Notes: generated by a model not told the origin, from the letters alone. A stretch of 64,000 nt of DNA from an uncultured Flavobacteriaceae bacterium (GCA_905479625.1 CAJQNF010000045.1:1-64000); one strand, 5' to 3'. Shown: positions 19,361 through 29,580, counted from the stretch's first letter. Translations and numbers: made by a program.

Positions 19361-20058
19361 AGAATTTACAACGTTTAGTATTGTTATTTTTATACATCAG
19401 TGTTCATCAATCGATGAGTGCACAAGATTGGGCTAATTTGAATAGATTTAAAAAACAAAATGACAGTTTAGGGCTTCCGACAGAAGGCGAACAACGAGTA
19501 GTGTTTATGGGTAATTCAATTACTGAAGGATGGCCTAATTCGGATCCTGAATACTTTGATAACCCCAGCTATATCAACAGAGGAATTGGTGGACAAACCA
19601 CCCCTCAAATGTTGTTGCGATTTAGGGCAGACGTTATCGACTTAGAGCCAAAAGCTGTGGTCATTTTGGCCGGCACAAATGATATAGCGGGAAATACCGG
19701 GCCAATGACACTCGAAGAGATCAGAGATAATATAATTTCTATGGCCGAATTGGCAAAAGTGAACGGTATTCAAGTGATTATTTCTTCTGTACTTCCTGCC
19801 TATGATTATACTTGGAAGCCTGGCTTGGAGCCCAACATAAAGATCCCAAAGTTGAATGCGATGTTAAAAGATTACGCTGAAAATAATGGCATTCTATATT
19901 TAGATTATTTCACGGCTATGGCCGATGATCGTAACGGACTGCCAATAGAGCTTGCGGAAGATGGCGTTCACCCTACAAAAGAAGGGTATATGATCATGAA
20001 AAAGTTAGCTGAAGAAGCCATACAGACCGTTTTAAATAAAGGAAATACACAAAACTAG
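19357..20058 (+). CDS. SGNH/GDSL-family hydrolase
   Basis: VVFMGNSITEGWP, IGGQTTPQMLLRFRADV, VILAGTNDIAGN, EDGVHPTKEGY. Confidence 0.93.
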   Translation: MKNLQRLVLLFLYISVHQSMSAQDWANLNRFKKQNDSLGLPTEGEQRVVFMGNSITEGWPNSDPEYFDNPSYINRGIGGQTTPQMLLRFRADVIDLEPKAVVILAGTNDIAGNTGPMTLEEIRDNIISMAELAKVNGIQVIISSVLPAYDYTWKPGLEPNIKIPKLNAMLKDYAENNGILYLDYFTAMADDRNGLPIELAEDGVHPTKEGYMIMKKLAEEAIQTVLNKGNTQN

Positions 20059-20097
20059 GTTTTTTAAAAAATATCTCGATATATTCTTAGGAAGTAA

Positions 20098-21567
20098 TTG
20101 GGTAGGATAATAAAAATTCAATTTATGAAATTACAAAAAAGGGTTTTAATTATAATTTTATTATTTTCCATACCCCTTATAGGACAGGAGAATCATTATT
20201 GGTTTCATAATTTTGGAGCAATATCTTCCTTAAAAGGAGGTATTGAAGTGGGAGGAATAAGAAATGTATCTGCGGCTTATTACAATCCGGGAGCCTTAGC
20301 TTTTATTGACGGAGAAATTGTTGAAGGTCAGGCTGATGTTGTTTCATTTGACGTGCTGAATATTAAGAATGCAGGCGGTGAAATGATAAACTTAGACTAT
20401 TTAGCTACAGATATTGCACCTTCTTTAATTGCCTATTTAAAACGATCTAAAAAAAATCCAAACTTGACCTATGTTGTGGGAGCCATGACAAGATATAATA
20501 CGAATCTTTCGTTTTTAATTGAACATGAGAACCTTGGTAATTATTTGCTACCCGAGACACAAGAAGATGTTTTTCAAGGTCAATTTCGTTATGATAACAG
20601 GGTGCGAGAAAGTTGGGTTTTAGGAGCGGCCGCATATAAGATTTCTGATAGGATAGGTGTAGGTTTGGGAACGTATATATTTGTTAGATCACAGGATTAT
20701 TTTAGTGGGTATTTTGCCAGTGCTTTTCCTAAGGAAGACCTTGAAAATAGTCTGCCTGAATTTTCAAAACTGTCGACCAACACCGAAGAAATGAAATTCA
20801 ATGCTCGGGTGATGGGTTTTATTTTTAGGCCAGCCATAGATATTGACCTTGATGATTTAAAGTTGGGGCTGACAATGTCTACTCCTGCTATTAGTTTGGG
20901 ATTGTTAAATAATTATGCATACAGGTCTCAGGTTGCATATATGCCTGATGAAGATATAAGACTTAATACCTCAGATACACACAACAAATATAGCGGTGTA
21001 TATAAGACTCCCTTTTCTGTAAATTTTGGAGCTGAATATGATTTTGGGAAGCTATTGGTTGCATTTTCTATGGAATGGTTTGCTAAAATCGACCCCTATG
21101 AGATGATCAAGGAGAATGATAAAAGTATTTCGCCAGAGTTTCCAACAGCTCCTGATGAGAGTTATGCTTTGCCTGTTACAGCACACAAAAGCGTTACTAA
21201 CTTTGGTTTTTCGGTGCTCTATGAGATCAAAGATTGGATCAGTTACGTAGGAAGCTTTAGAACTGATATGAATTTTTTTGACGATGAAGCCTTAAACTTT
21301 TATCAAGATTTTGTTCCCAGTTTTACTTATTGGGACCTTTGGCATATTACTTCAGGGATAAAGATGTCTGCTAAAAAGCTAGATTTAACTGTGGGTATGG
21401 ATTATGCCAATGGCAGTTCGGAAAAGGACCCTCAGTTTGCCAGTATGACATCAGCCACTCAGAAGAATTTTTTAAAAGGAGACATACAGAATAACACATC
21501 AACACAATACCACAACTTTAGCTTAACGTTGGGTGTAAATATTAATATTGAAAAGGAAGCTAAGTAA
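20098..21567 (+). CDS. outer-membrane beta-barrel protein (OmpP1/FadL-like)
   Basis: GGIEVGGIRNVSAAYYNPGALAFIDGE; repeated amphipathic strands. Confidence 0.65.
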   Translation: MGRIIKIQFMKLQKRVLIIILLFSIPLIGQENHYWFHNFGAISSLKGGIEVGGIRNVSAAYYNPGALAFIDGEIVEGQADVVSFDVLNIKNAGGEMINLDYLATDIAPSLIAYLKRSKKNPNLTYVVGAMTRYNTNLSFLIEHENLGNYLLPETQEDVFQGQFRYDNRVRESWVLGAAAYKISDRIGVGLGTYIFVRSQDYFSGYFASAFPKEDLENSLPEFSKLSTNTEEMKFNARVMGFIFRPAIDIDLDDLKLGLTMSTPAISLGLLNNYAYRSQVAYMPDEDIRLNTSDTHNKYSGVYKTPFSVNFGAEYDFGKLLVAFSMEWFAKIDPYEMIKENDKSISPEFPTAPDESYALPVTAHKSVTNFGFSVLYEIKDWISYVGSFRTDMNFFDDEALNFYQDFVPSFTYWDLWHITSGIKMSAKKLDLTVGMDYANGSSEKDPQFASMTSATQKNFLKGDIQNNTSTQYHNFSLTLGVNINIEKEAK

Positions 21568-21581
21568 GATTACTATACCTT

Positions 21582-22493
21582 TTATCGAAAAACGATCTCG
21601 ACCTCAGAATTCGGGTATTTTACGTCCAGTTTTTCATGTATGGAATTTCTGTATTGTGTGATGGTATCCATGGCAATGCTGGGAGTCATTGAATTGGCAT
21701 AAATCAGCACCAAATGACTGCTTCCGGTTTTTGAAATGTGGCAATTATTTACTTGTAATCCTTCTGGCAATAAGTTTTTGACCATAGCCTCTATTTCTTG
21801 GACAGATTCCTGATTCTGAAGACTTCCCCCTCCCAATTCAATAAATCCACCTTTGATCACTTCAAAGGGAGTCTTAAACAGGAACAAACACATTAATATC
21901 ACAATAATGGAATCACCAATATAAAGCAAAAAAGATAGTTTCGATGTTTCCGGAACAAAGGTTGTCAATACCAAAGCAATACCTACTGCGATTGTCATAA
22001 AACCATCTATTTTACTTGCTTTGGTCTCTACAGTGAGAATACTACTTTGAAAATGGATCTTTTTATTTTTATGCTGATAGAGAAACGCCAGTCCAAAACA
22101 TAGAAAAATCATCAAAACCATGTAAATAAGGATTGGTCCGGTTTGCAATTTTTCAAGTTTCTCCCCTTCTATAAATTTTATAATTTTAACGATATTTTGA
22201 AAAAGAGCTGCAATAATTAATCCTAAGATCAGGATCCCTTTTGACAGCGTAAAAAAAGACTCGTAAAAATACCTGCCATAAGGAAAAACAGAAGTTCTTT
22301 TGTGCTTTTTATGAATGATAATAATTGCTCCAATAGTAGTTACCGAAGAGATAAAAGAAAAATTACCATCCAGCAACAGGGCCTCAGATCCGGTAAGAGA
22401 AAATGCCACCCATCCGGCAATGGCCATGAGTAGGTTAACAACAACGCCAATTTTTAAGGCTGAAGATTCTATTTGATCAGTTTGGGAAAGCAT
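21582..22493 (-). CDS. cation diffusion facilitator family transporter
   Basis: LLLDGNFSFISSVTTIGAIIII, KASKIDGFMTIAVGIALVL, C-terminal ZT dimerisation-like domain. Confidence 0.85.
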   Translation of the reverse strand: MLSQTDQIESSALKIGVVVNLLMAIAGWVAFSLTGSEALLLDGNFSFISSVTTIGAIIIIHKKHKRTSVFPYGRYFYESFFTLSKGILILGLIIAALFQNIVKIIKFIEGEKLEKLQTGPILIYMVLMIFLCFGLAFLYQHKNKKIHFQSSILTVETKASKIDGFMTIAVGIALVLTTFVPETSKLSFLLYIGDSIIVILMCLFLFKTPFEVIKGGFIELGGGSLQNQESVQEIEAMVKNLLPEGLQVNNCHISKTGSSHLVLIYANSMTPSIAMDTITQYRNSIHEKLDVKYPNSEVEIVFR

Positions 22494-22523
22494 TTTTTAT
22501 TTTAATATTTTACTAAAATACAG

Positions 22524-22558
22524 TTTAAACCTAAGTTAAATTAAAAATTTTGGCACAG
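22524..22558. repeat. left arm of 35-bp inverted repeat
   Basis: TTTAAACCTAAGTTAAATTAAAAATTTTGGCACAG; matches reverse complement of 22763-22797 (first 23 nt 22/23; last 5 nt identical). Confidence 0.85.
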
Positions 22559-22762
22559 CTTTAGCAAATTTTTTCATAGACAATCATAAATTTTCGAAGC
22601 ACTATCAGGATAATTCAAGAAAATTTAAGGCAGTATATGGATAAATTGGCAAAGCCTTTTCAAGGAAAATCATTAGCACAACATTTTTGACTCAAAAACT
22701 CCTTAAAATAACCTGTTATTACTTCGTTTTTTTTAATTCAAAACTATTGTACTACTGATTTT

Positions 22763-22797
22763 CTGTGTTTAACATTTTAATTGAACTTAGGTTTAAA
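22763..22797. repeat. right arm of 35-bp inverted repeat
   Basis: CTGTGTTTAACATTTTAATTGAACTTAGGTTTAAA. Confidence 0.85.
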
Positions 22798-22823
22798 GAT
22801 TAATTGTAATTTTAGAAATTAGT

Positions 22824-25800
22824 TTGAATCATTATACCCACATACACGATAAGTTGAAAGCCTTTGTTAAAAGGTATTACACCAATGAGATCATCAAAGG
22901 TGCGATATTCTTTTTATCCTTTGGTTTGCTCTATTTGATTTTTACGCTGATTGTAGAATATTTTCTATGGTTGGAACCCTTTTCCAGAACTGTCCTATTT
23001 TGGTTATTTATCTTAATTGAGTTCGTTTTACTGTTTCGATTTATCCTTATTCCAATATTTAAATTAATAGGGATCAGAAAGGGAATATCAGATACTCAGG
23101 CTTCCAGGATCATTGGTCGGCATTTTAAAGAAGTAGATGATAAGTTACTCAATATCATACAGTTAAAATCAATGGATTCTGAAAATGAATTGTTGATGGC
23201 CAGCATTGAACAAAAATCACAGGAGTTAACCCCTATCAGCTTTAAAAATGCCATTGTGTTTAAAAAGAATGCGGTACATTTAAAATATTTGCTGATCCCG
23301 CTGTTTATTTGGTTTCTGGTTTGGATCACGGGTAACAATTCGGTTTTTACCCAAAGTTTGAACCGGGTGGTGCATCATCAAACCGCTTTTGAAGCACCCG
23401 CCCCGTTTTATTTTGAGGTGGTCAATGAACAGTTGGAGACCGTAGAGGACGAATCTTTTAAATTGGTGATTAGAACTGTTGGAGAGCTGATTCCTGAAAA
23501 TGTGCGCATTGTTTATGGAGGAAACAGCTATTATGCGGTTCCTGGTGAAGACGGCTTATTGTCTTATGTTTTCGAATTTCCGGAAAAGGATATAGAGTTT
23601 TATATGGAGGGCAATTCAGTGAGCTCCAAGCCCTATTTCTTAAAAGTGCTTTCAGCACCGAAGATCACCGATTTTAGTATGGAATTGAAATATCCGGCAT
23701 ATTTAAATAAACCCTCTGACACCATCAATAATACCGGTAATGCCATAATTCCTATAGGCACTGAAGTGACATGGATCGTTGGTTCACAAAATACCAAAAC
23801 ACTTGATTTTACGATTAATGGCACTAAAGGTGAAGCAAAGGGTGAAAAAATGACAAGTACGGATAATGGGAGATTTGTTTTAAGGAAGAAAATCCTTAAA
23901 AATATGGCTTATGAGATACGTTCTTCAAATGAACATCTTAAGGAATTTGAAACCCTAAGTTATCAATTGGAAGTAGTTACTGATGAGTTTCCGAAAATAT
24001 TTGTTCAATCTGACATCGATTCTGTAAGTCGTGGACCGGTTCAATTCCTTGGCCAGCTCACTGATGACTATGGAATATCCAGATTGCAAATTGTTGCTAA
24101 GGATATAGAGAACGGGCAACAAAGTATTGGAAGGATCAATACTGAATATAGTGATTTTGAAGAATTTTTCTATGTTTTTCCGGAAGGAATTCTCTTAGAA
24201 GAAGGGCGCACCTATGAGTTGTATTTTGAAGTATTTGACAATGATGCCATTAAAGGTCCGAAGAAAACAGTATCCCAGACTTTCAGGTATAGAAATAAAA
24301 CATTTCAGGAAGAGGAGGAAGAAATACTGGAAGAGCAGAAACAAGGGATTGAGGAGGCAGAAAAATCAAAGGAGTCAGCTGAGCAGTTGGAGAAATCACT
24401 AGAAGAGTTTTCGAAAAAGCTAAAAAACAAAGAAGAGACTGACTGGAATGACAAGAAGCAGCTTGAGGAATTTTTAGAAAGGCAAAAACGCTATCAGGAG
24501 ATGATGGATAAGAATGCTGAAATGATGAAAGAGAATCTTGACGATATGGATATGGAGGATCAGCCAGATCTTGAAGATAAAAAAGATGAGCTGAAAAAAC
24601 GTTGGGAGGAATTGGCTGATTATAAGGAAAAAGAGGAGTTGATCAAAGAACTTGAGGAGTTGGCCGAAAAATTGCAGAAGGAAGATTTACTCGAAAAAAT
24701 AGATAAACTTAAGGAACAAAGTAAGCAGGAAAAAAGAACGCTGGAACGCATATTAGAACTGACAAAGCAATTTTATGTTGAAAAGAAATCAGCGCAAATC
24801 ATGGAGAAACTGGAGGAACTCTCAGAAGAGCAATTGGATCTAAGCACAGAGGAATTGAATTCAGAAGAAGAACAAAAAAAGATGAATGCCAAATTTGATT
24901 CGCTTCAACAGGATTTTAAAGAACTGCGCGAACAGAATGAGGAGTTAAAGGATCCAATGGATATTTTTGATAGTAAACCCGATGAGAAATTGATTGAAAT
25001 GGACATGAAGGATGCAGAGGAATCATTAAAAAAGAGTGAACAAAGCGAGGGCAAAGAACAAAATAAAAATAAGGATAAAGCAAAAGAACAACAAAGAAAG
25101 GCCTCTAAAAGGATGAAGGAACTCAGCAAAAAAATGGAGGCTGGATTGATGGAAATGGAGATGCAGGGGGTAGAAGAGAATATAAAAGATTTACAACAGG
25201 TCCTTAAGAATTTGCTCCTATTTTCGCTGGACCAGGAAGAACTGATGCTGTCATTTGAAAATGTTAGCTCTAAAAATGCTGATTTCCCTGAAAAGTTAAA
25301 AGAGCAGATAAAACTGAAAGAGCATTTTGAACATATAGACGATAGTTTATACGCCTTATCACTCAGGATGGTCAAGCTGAGTTCAAAAATTCAGGAAGAT
25401 ATTAGTTCCGCACACTATAATTTGGATAGATCACTGGAAAATATTGCGGAGAATAGAATACAACAAGGAAGGAGTAATCAGCAGTATACCATGACAGCTG
25501 CCAATAATCTTGCGGATTTGTTAAGTGATATGCTTCAGAGTCTTCAGAATCAAAAACCAGGATCCGGAAAGGGGAAAGGAAAGGAAGGAGAGCTTAGTTT
25601 ACCAGACGTGATTAAAAAGCAACAGGGCATGATGAAAAAGATGAAGGAAGGAATGGATGAGCAAAAAGGGCCAGGTAAAAAGGGCAAAGAAGCCATGAGC
25701 GGGGAGCAATTTCAAATGTACCAGGAACAAAAACTATTGAAGGAACAGTTACAAGAAATGTTAGATCGTGAAGGAGGAGGAGGTCAAAAGGGTAAATCGG

Positions 25801-26108
25801 TGCTGAATCAAATGGAGGATTTGGAGAAGATACTGCTTGAAAAAGGAATTACGAAAGAATCACTTGATAGAATGCAAAAACTGGAACACGAATTGTTAGA
25901 GTTGGAAAATGCGGCCTTAGAACGAAATAAGGACAGTAAAAGAAAAGCTGAAACGAGCCGGTTTGAAGAACAGTTTAGAGAAATAGACGCTTTGAAGCAT
26001 GCTAAAGATGCGGGTAATGAGGATGAAATATTAAGACGTAAGAGATTGGAGATGTCACCAGATTATAAAAAAAGAGTGAAAAAATATTTTGAACAGGACA
26101 AAGGATAA
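22824..26108 (+). CDS. DUF4175-like large membrane/coiled-coil protein
   Basis: 1094 aa; N-terminal TM helices, then long Glu/Lys/Gln-rich coiled coil; upstream of ybeY-mnmG as in other Bacteroidota; TTG start. Confidence 0.8.
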   Translation: MNHYTHIHDKLKAFVKRYYTNEIIKGAIFFLSFGLLYLIFTLIVEYFLWLEPFSRTVLFWLFILIEFVLLFRFILIPIFKLIGIRKGISDTQASRIIGRHFKEVDDKLLNIIQLKSMDSENELLMASIEQKSQELTPISFKNAIVFKKNAVHLKYLLIPLFIWFLVWITGNNSVFTQSLNRVVHHQTAFEAPAPFYFEVVNEQLETVEDESFKLVIRTVGELIPENVRIVYGGNSYYAVPGEDGLLSYVFEFPEKDIEFYMEGNSVSSKPYFLKVLSAPKITDFSMELKYPAYLNKPSDTINNTGNAIIPIGTEVTWIVGSQNTKTLDFTINGTKGEAKGEKMTSTDNGRFVLRKKILKNMAYEIRSSNEHLKEFETLSYQLEVVTDEFPKIFVQSDIDSVSRGPVQFLGQLTDDYGISRLQIVAKDIENGQQSIGRINTEYSDFEEFFYVFPEGILLEEGRTYELYFEVFDNDAIKGPKKTVSQTFRYRNKTFQEEEEEILEEQKQGIEEAEKSKESAEQLEKSLEEFSKKLKNKEETDWNDKKQLEEFLERQKRYQEMMDKNAEMMKENLDDMDMEDQPDLEDKKDELKKRWEELADYKEKEELIKELEELAEKLQKEDLLEKIDKLKEQSKQEKRTLERILELTKQFYVEKKSAQIMEKLEELSEEQLDLSTEELNSEEEQKKMNAKFDSLQQDFKELREQNEELKDPMDIFDSKPDEKLIEMDMKDAEESLKKSEQSEGKEQNKNKDKAKEQQRKASKRMKELSKKMEAGLMEMEMQGVEENIKDLQQVLKNLLLFSLDQEELMLSFENVSSKNADFPEKLKEQIKLKEHFEHIDDSLYALSLRMVKLSSKIQEDISSAHYNLDRSLENIAENRIQQGRSNQQYTMTAANNLADLLSDMLQSLQNQKPGSGKGKGKEGELSLPDVIKKQQGMMKKMKEGMDEQKGPGKKGKEAMSGEQFQMYQEQKLLKEQLQEMLDREGGGGQKGKSVLNQMEDLEKILLEKGITKESLDRMQKLEHELLELENAALERNKDSKRKAETSRFEEQFREIDALKHAKDAGNEDEILRRKRLEMSPDYKKRVKKYFEQDKG

Positions 26109-26114
26109 GTCAAT

Positions 26115-26528
26115 ATGATTGAATATAATTTTGTTGGAAAGTTTGCTTTAAAAAGCGAGGAAAAAATAGCAGACTGGGTGACTTTCGTGCTGGATCAGGA
26201 AGAAAAGGAGCTGGGGGAGATAAACTACATATTTTGTGATGATAATTATTTGCAAGAAATTAACATTAAAACGCTGAATCACAACACATTAACTGACATA
26301 ATTAGCTTTGATTATACGATCGGTGATGTTGTGTCCGGAGATATTTATATTTCTTATGAAAGGGTACGGGAAAATGCTGGTCAATTGGGTCTTGATTTCA
26401 TAGAGGAATTGCACAGGGTTATGGTGCATGGTATATTGCATTATTGTGGTTATCAGGATAAGGAATCTAAGGATAAATTGACCATGAGGTCGAAAGAGGA
26501 TTATTACCTATCTTTGCGGACTTTTTAA
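26115..26528 (+). CDS. ybeY: endoribonuclease YbeY (rRNA maturation)
   Basis: LNHNTLTDIISFDY, GDIYISYERV, HRVMVHGILHYCGYQDK. Confidence 0.94.
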   Translation: MIEYNFVGKFALKSEEKIADWVTFVLDQEEKELGEINYIFCDDNYLQEINIKTLNHNTLTDIISFDYTIGDVVSGDIYISYERVRENAGQLGLDFIEELHRVMVHGILHYCGYQDKESKDKLTMRSKEDYYLSLRTF

Positions 26529-26542
26529 CATGAGCTAAAATA

Positions 26543-26558
26543 TGTTTCACGTGAAACA
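26543..26558. promoter_or_regulatory. parS: parS site (ParB binding), perfect
   Basis: TGTTTCACGTGAAACA, 16/16 match to canonical palindromic parS. Confidence 0.92.
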
Positions 26559-26564
26559 ATTGGT

Positions 26565-28439
26565 ATGAATTTATTTGAATCTACTTATGATGTTATAGTT
26601 GTTGGGGGTGGTCATGCAGGAAGTGAAGCAGCTGCTGCAGCCGCCAATCTTGGCAGCAGCACCTTACTCATTACTATGAGCCTGCAAAATATTGCTCAAA
26701 TGAGTTGTAATCCGGCAATGGGGGGAATTGCAAAGGGTCAGATTGTTAGAGAAATAGATGCGATAGGTGGTTACAGTGGTATAATTACCGATAAGACAGC
26801 GATTCAGTTTAAGATGCTGAATAAATCTAAGGGCCCTGCGATGTGGAGTCCAAGGGCTCAGAGTGACAGAATGAGATTTGCTGAAGAATGGAGAATGCAT
26901 CTGGAACAAACGGAAAATCTTGACATGTTTCAGGACTCTGTAAATGGACTCCTTTTTGAGGGGGATAAGATTGTCGGGGTTAAAACACTGTTGGGTCTTG
27001 AGATATATGGAAGGACAGTAATTGTTACTGCTGGTACCTTTTTAAATGGTAAGATTCACATTGGAGAGAAAACCTTTGGAGGAGGAAGAGCAGGTGAAGG
27101 GGCCTCAACAGGAATCACTGAAGATTTAGTGGCCAGGGGTTTTGAGGCAGGAAGAATGAAAACGGGAACTCCGCCACGAGTGGACGCTCGCTCGCTAGAT
27201 TTTTCCAAGATGATTGAACAGCCAGGTGATGAAATAACATCGAAATTTTCCTATACGAATACGAAGAATTTAACGGAGCAGAGGTCCTGTTATATGTCTT
27301 ACACATCTCCTGAAGTGCACGAATTATTGCGTCAAGGATTTGAGAATTCACCAATGTATACCGGAAGAATAAAAGGGATTGGTCCAAGGTACTGTCCTTC
27401 TATTGAAGATAAGATAGATAGATTTGCATCTAAAGACAGACACCAAATATTTGTAGAACCTGAAGGATGGCATACAACTGAAATTTATGTCAATGGCTTT
27501 TCCACATCCTTACCTCATGATGTTCAATATAAGGCCTTGAAAAAAGTTGCTGGATTTGAGAATGTCAAGTTTTTAAGGTTTGGCTATGCGATAGAATACG
27601 ATTTTTTTCCTCCAACACAATTGCAACACAGCTTGGAGACAAAGCTGATTAAGAACCTTTATTTTGCTGGGCAGATTAATGGTACAACGGGATATGAGGA
27701 AGCAGCGGCTCAAGGCTTAATGGCAGGAATTAATGCGGCGCTGAGTATAAAAGGGGAGGAACCTTTTATTTTGAAAAGAGACGAAGCTTATATTGGGGTC
27801 TTGATTGATGACCTTATTACCAAAGGTACCGAGGAGCCATATAGAATGTTTACTTCAAGAGCTGAATACAGAACCTTGTTGAGACAGGATAATGCAGATT
27901 TGAGATTAACGCCTCGATCTTATGCGATTGGTTTGGCTTCAAGAGACAGAATGAACAAGGTGCTTGAGAAACAGGAAAAAACGGATTTATTTATAAAGTT
28001 TTTAAAAGAGACGAGTATAAAGCCGGAAGACGTAAACGATATTTTGAATGAAAAGGATTCTGCTGCAGTGAGCCAGTCAATGAAGATGTTTAAAATAGCG
28101 TCAAGACCGCAATTGAATTTTAATGATGTCAAGCGTTTTCCAAAAGTTAAGGAGTTTATTTTGGAGCATGAGATTGATGATGATGTCGTTGAGCAAACAG
28201 AAATTCATGTAAAATATTCCGGCTATATTGAAAAAGAAAAGAACTCTGCGGATAAATTACAGCGTCTGGAGAATATAAAAATCCCTTTAAACTTCAACTA
28301 TCAAAAGATACATTCCATTTCTTATGAAGCAAGGGAGAAGCTTAGTAAAATTCAACCGGCTACCATATCTCAGGCCAGCAGGATCTCAGGGGTTTCGCCA
28401 AGTGATGTTTCGGTTTTACTAGTTTATATGGGTCGCTAA
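26565..28439 (+). CDS. mnmG: tRNA uridine-5-carboxymethylaminomethyl modification enzyme MnmG (GidA)
   Basis: DVIVVGGGHAGSEAAAAAANLG, MSCNPAMGGIAKGQIVREIDA, GTFLNGKIHIGEKTFGGGRAGEGAS. Confidence 0.98.
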   Translation: MNLFESTYDVIVVGGGHAGSEAAAAAANLGSSTLLITMSLQNIAQMSCNPAMGGIAKGQIVREIDAIGGYSGIITDKTAIQFKMLNKSKGPAMWSPRAQSDRMRFAEEWRMHLEQTENLDMFQDSVNGLLFEGDKIVGVKTLLGLEIYGRTVIVTAGTFLNGKIHIGEKTFGGGRAGEGASTGITEDLVARGFEAGRMKTGTPPRVDARSLDFSKMIEQPGDEITSKFSYTNTKNLTEQRSCYMSYTSPEVHELLRQGFENSPMYTGRIKGIGPRYCPSIEDKIDRFASKDRHQIFVEPEGWHTTEIYVNGFSTSLPHDVQYKALKKVAGFENVKFLRFGYAIEYDFFPPTQLQHSLETKLIKNLYFAGQINGTTGYEEAAAQGLMAGINAALSIKGEEPFILKRDEAYIGVLIDDLITKGTEEPYRMFTSRAEYRTLLRQDNADLRLTPRSYAIGLASRDRMNKVLEKQEKTDLFIKFLKETSIKPEDVNDILNEKDSAAVSQSMKMFKIASRPQLNFNDVKRFPKVKEFILEHEIDDDVVEQTEIHVKYSGYIEKEKNSADKLQRLENIKIPLNFNYQKIHSISYEAREKLSKIQPATISQASRISGVSPSDVSVLLVYMGR

Positions 28440-28452
28440 TTAATTCTTATCA

Positions 28453-29367
28453 ATGAATCACGATATGACGCAAACCGAAAAGGATTATAAAGAGCCTTAT
28501 GAAAACACGGAAGTGCTAAAGCCATTTTTAACTTGCATTGATCACACTGTTTCACGTGAAACCTTTTCGCTTCTTTTAGACCCTGCAACAGATCTACTGA
28601 TTACTTTTCCACGCCCTAGGCAGGAGGACCTCCCTTCTTATTATGAGAGTGAGGCGTATATTTCACATACAGATTCCAAGCGAACGCTGATGGACAAAGT
28701 ATACCAGCTCATCAAGAATTATTCTTTAAAGAGAAAATTAAAATTGATCAATAAGCTCATTGGGAACAAAGGGCATCTGTTGGATATAGGTTGTGGAACC
28801 GGAGATTTATTGTCAGTGTGTGAAAAAGATGGTTGGCAGATATCAGGGACAGAGCCAAATATAAAAGCACGTGAACTTGCCCTAAACAAAATTTCTTCCA
28901 AGGAAAGAATTAAAGCAGATTTGAACGAGTTTTCTGATGGGGATGCTGGCAACTTCGATATCATTACCATGTGGCATGTATTAGAACACGTTCCTAATTT
29001 GTTGGAATATATTGAAAAGTTAAAGGAGCTGCTTACTCAAGACGGATATTTAATTGTTGCGGTGCCAAATTTTAAAAGCTATGATGCAGTTCATTATAAA
29101 GAATTTTGGGCAGCCTACGATGTGCCAAGACATCTATGGCATTTTAGCGAAAAATCAATTAGGCATATTTTTGGCCAACATGATTTTGATGTAGTTGAGA
29201 CGCGGCCATTGATTTTTGATTCTTTTTATGTTAGTCTTCTTTCTGAAAAATATAAGACAGGTAAATCAAATTTGATTTCCGGATGTATAACAGGATTGAC
29301 CTCGAATATAAAGGCAAGACATACGGGAGAGTACTCTTCTAAGATTTATCTGCTAAAGAAACGGTAA
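28453..29367 (+). CDS. class I SAM-dependent methyltransferase
   Basis: LLDIGCGTGDLLSVCEKDGWQISGTEPN, FDIITMWHVLEHVPN. Confidence 0.92.
   Translation: MNHDMTQTEKDYKEPYENTEVLKPFLTCIDHTVSRETFSLLLDPATDLLITFPRPRQEDLPSYYESEAYISHTDSKRTLMDKVYQLIKNYSLKRKLKLINKLIGNKGHLLDIGCGTGDLLSVCEKDGWQISGTEPNIKARELALNKISSKERIKADLNEFSDGDAGNFDIITMWHVLEHVPNLLEYIEKLKELLTQDGYLIVAVPNFKSYDAVHYKEFWAAYDVPRHLWHFSEKSIRHIFGQHDFDVVETRPLIFDSFYVSLLSEKYKTGKSNLISGCITGLTSNIKARHTGEYSSKIYLLKKR
28548..28563. promoter_or_regulatory. parS: second parS site, inside the methyltransferase gene
   Basis: TGTTTCACGTGAAACC, 15/16 match; encodes T-V-S-R-E-T. Confidence 0.85.
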
Positions 29368-29572
29368 AATCCATTTTAAGCCATTTTAAGAGACTTTATT
29401 ATTTTTTAGGACAACCAACAAGGAAGGCTGCGAGATAAAAGACAATAAAAAGCGTAACAGCTGCCATTTCTATAAGACAATTTTATAATCCAATAATTTT
29501 CATAAAAAATACTTATGCTTTGGGAAAGTCTAATAATTGAAAGTTTTTTTATTGTTAATCGAATCATTATTT

Positions 29573-29580
29573 TACATTTG
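29573..29580 (+). promoter_or_regulatory. -7 promoter element TACATTTG for ompH
   Basis: Perfect TAnnTTTG with TTG about 20 bp upstream. Confidence 0.6.

Noticed and set aside
22490-22824. Transposon insertion with target-site duplication around the inverted repeat
   Set aside because: I could not find a convincing direct repeat outside the arms, so a mobile element is kept only as an alternative.
24214-24402. 62-aa + ORF inside the DUF4175 gene
   Set aside because: Out-of-frame reading of a Lys/Glu-rich coiled-coil segment.
28865-28881. Further CACGTG-containing sites (28.87 kb, also near 5.87 kb, 45.14 kb and 51.90 kb) as extra parS
   Set aside because: Only the central hexamer matches; flanking half-sites do not fit TGTTT/AAACA.
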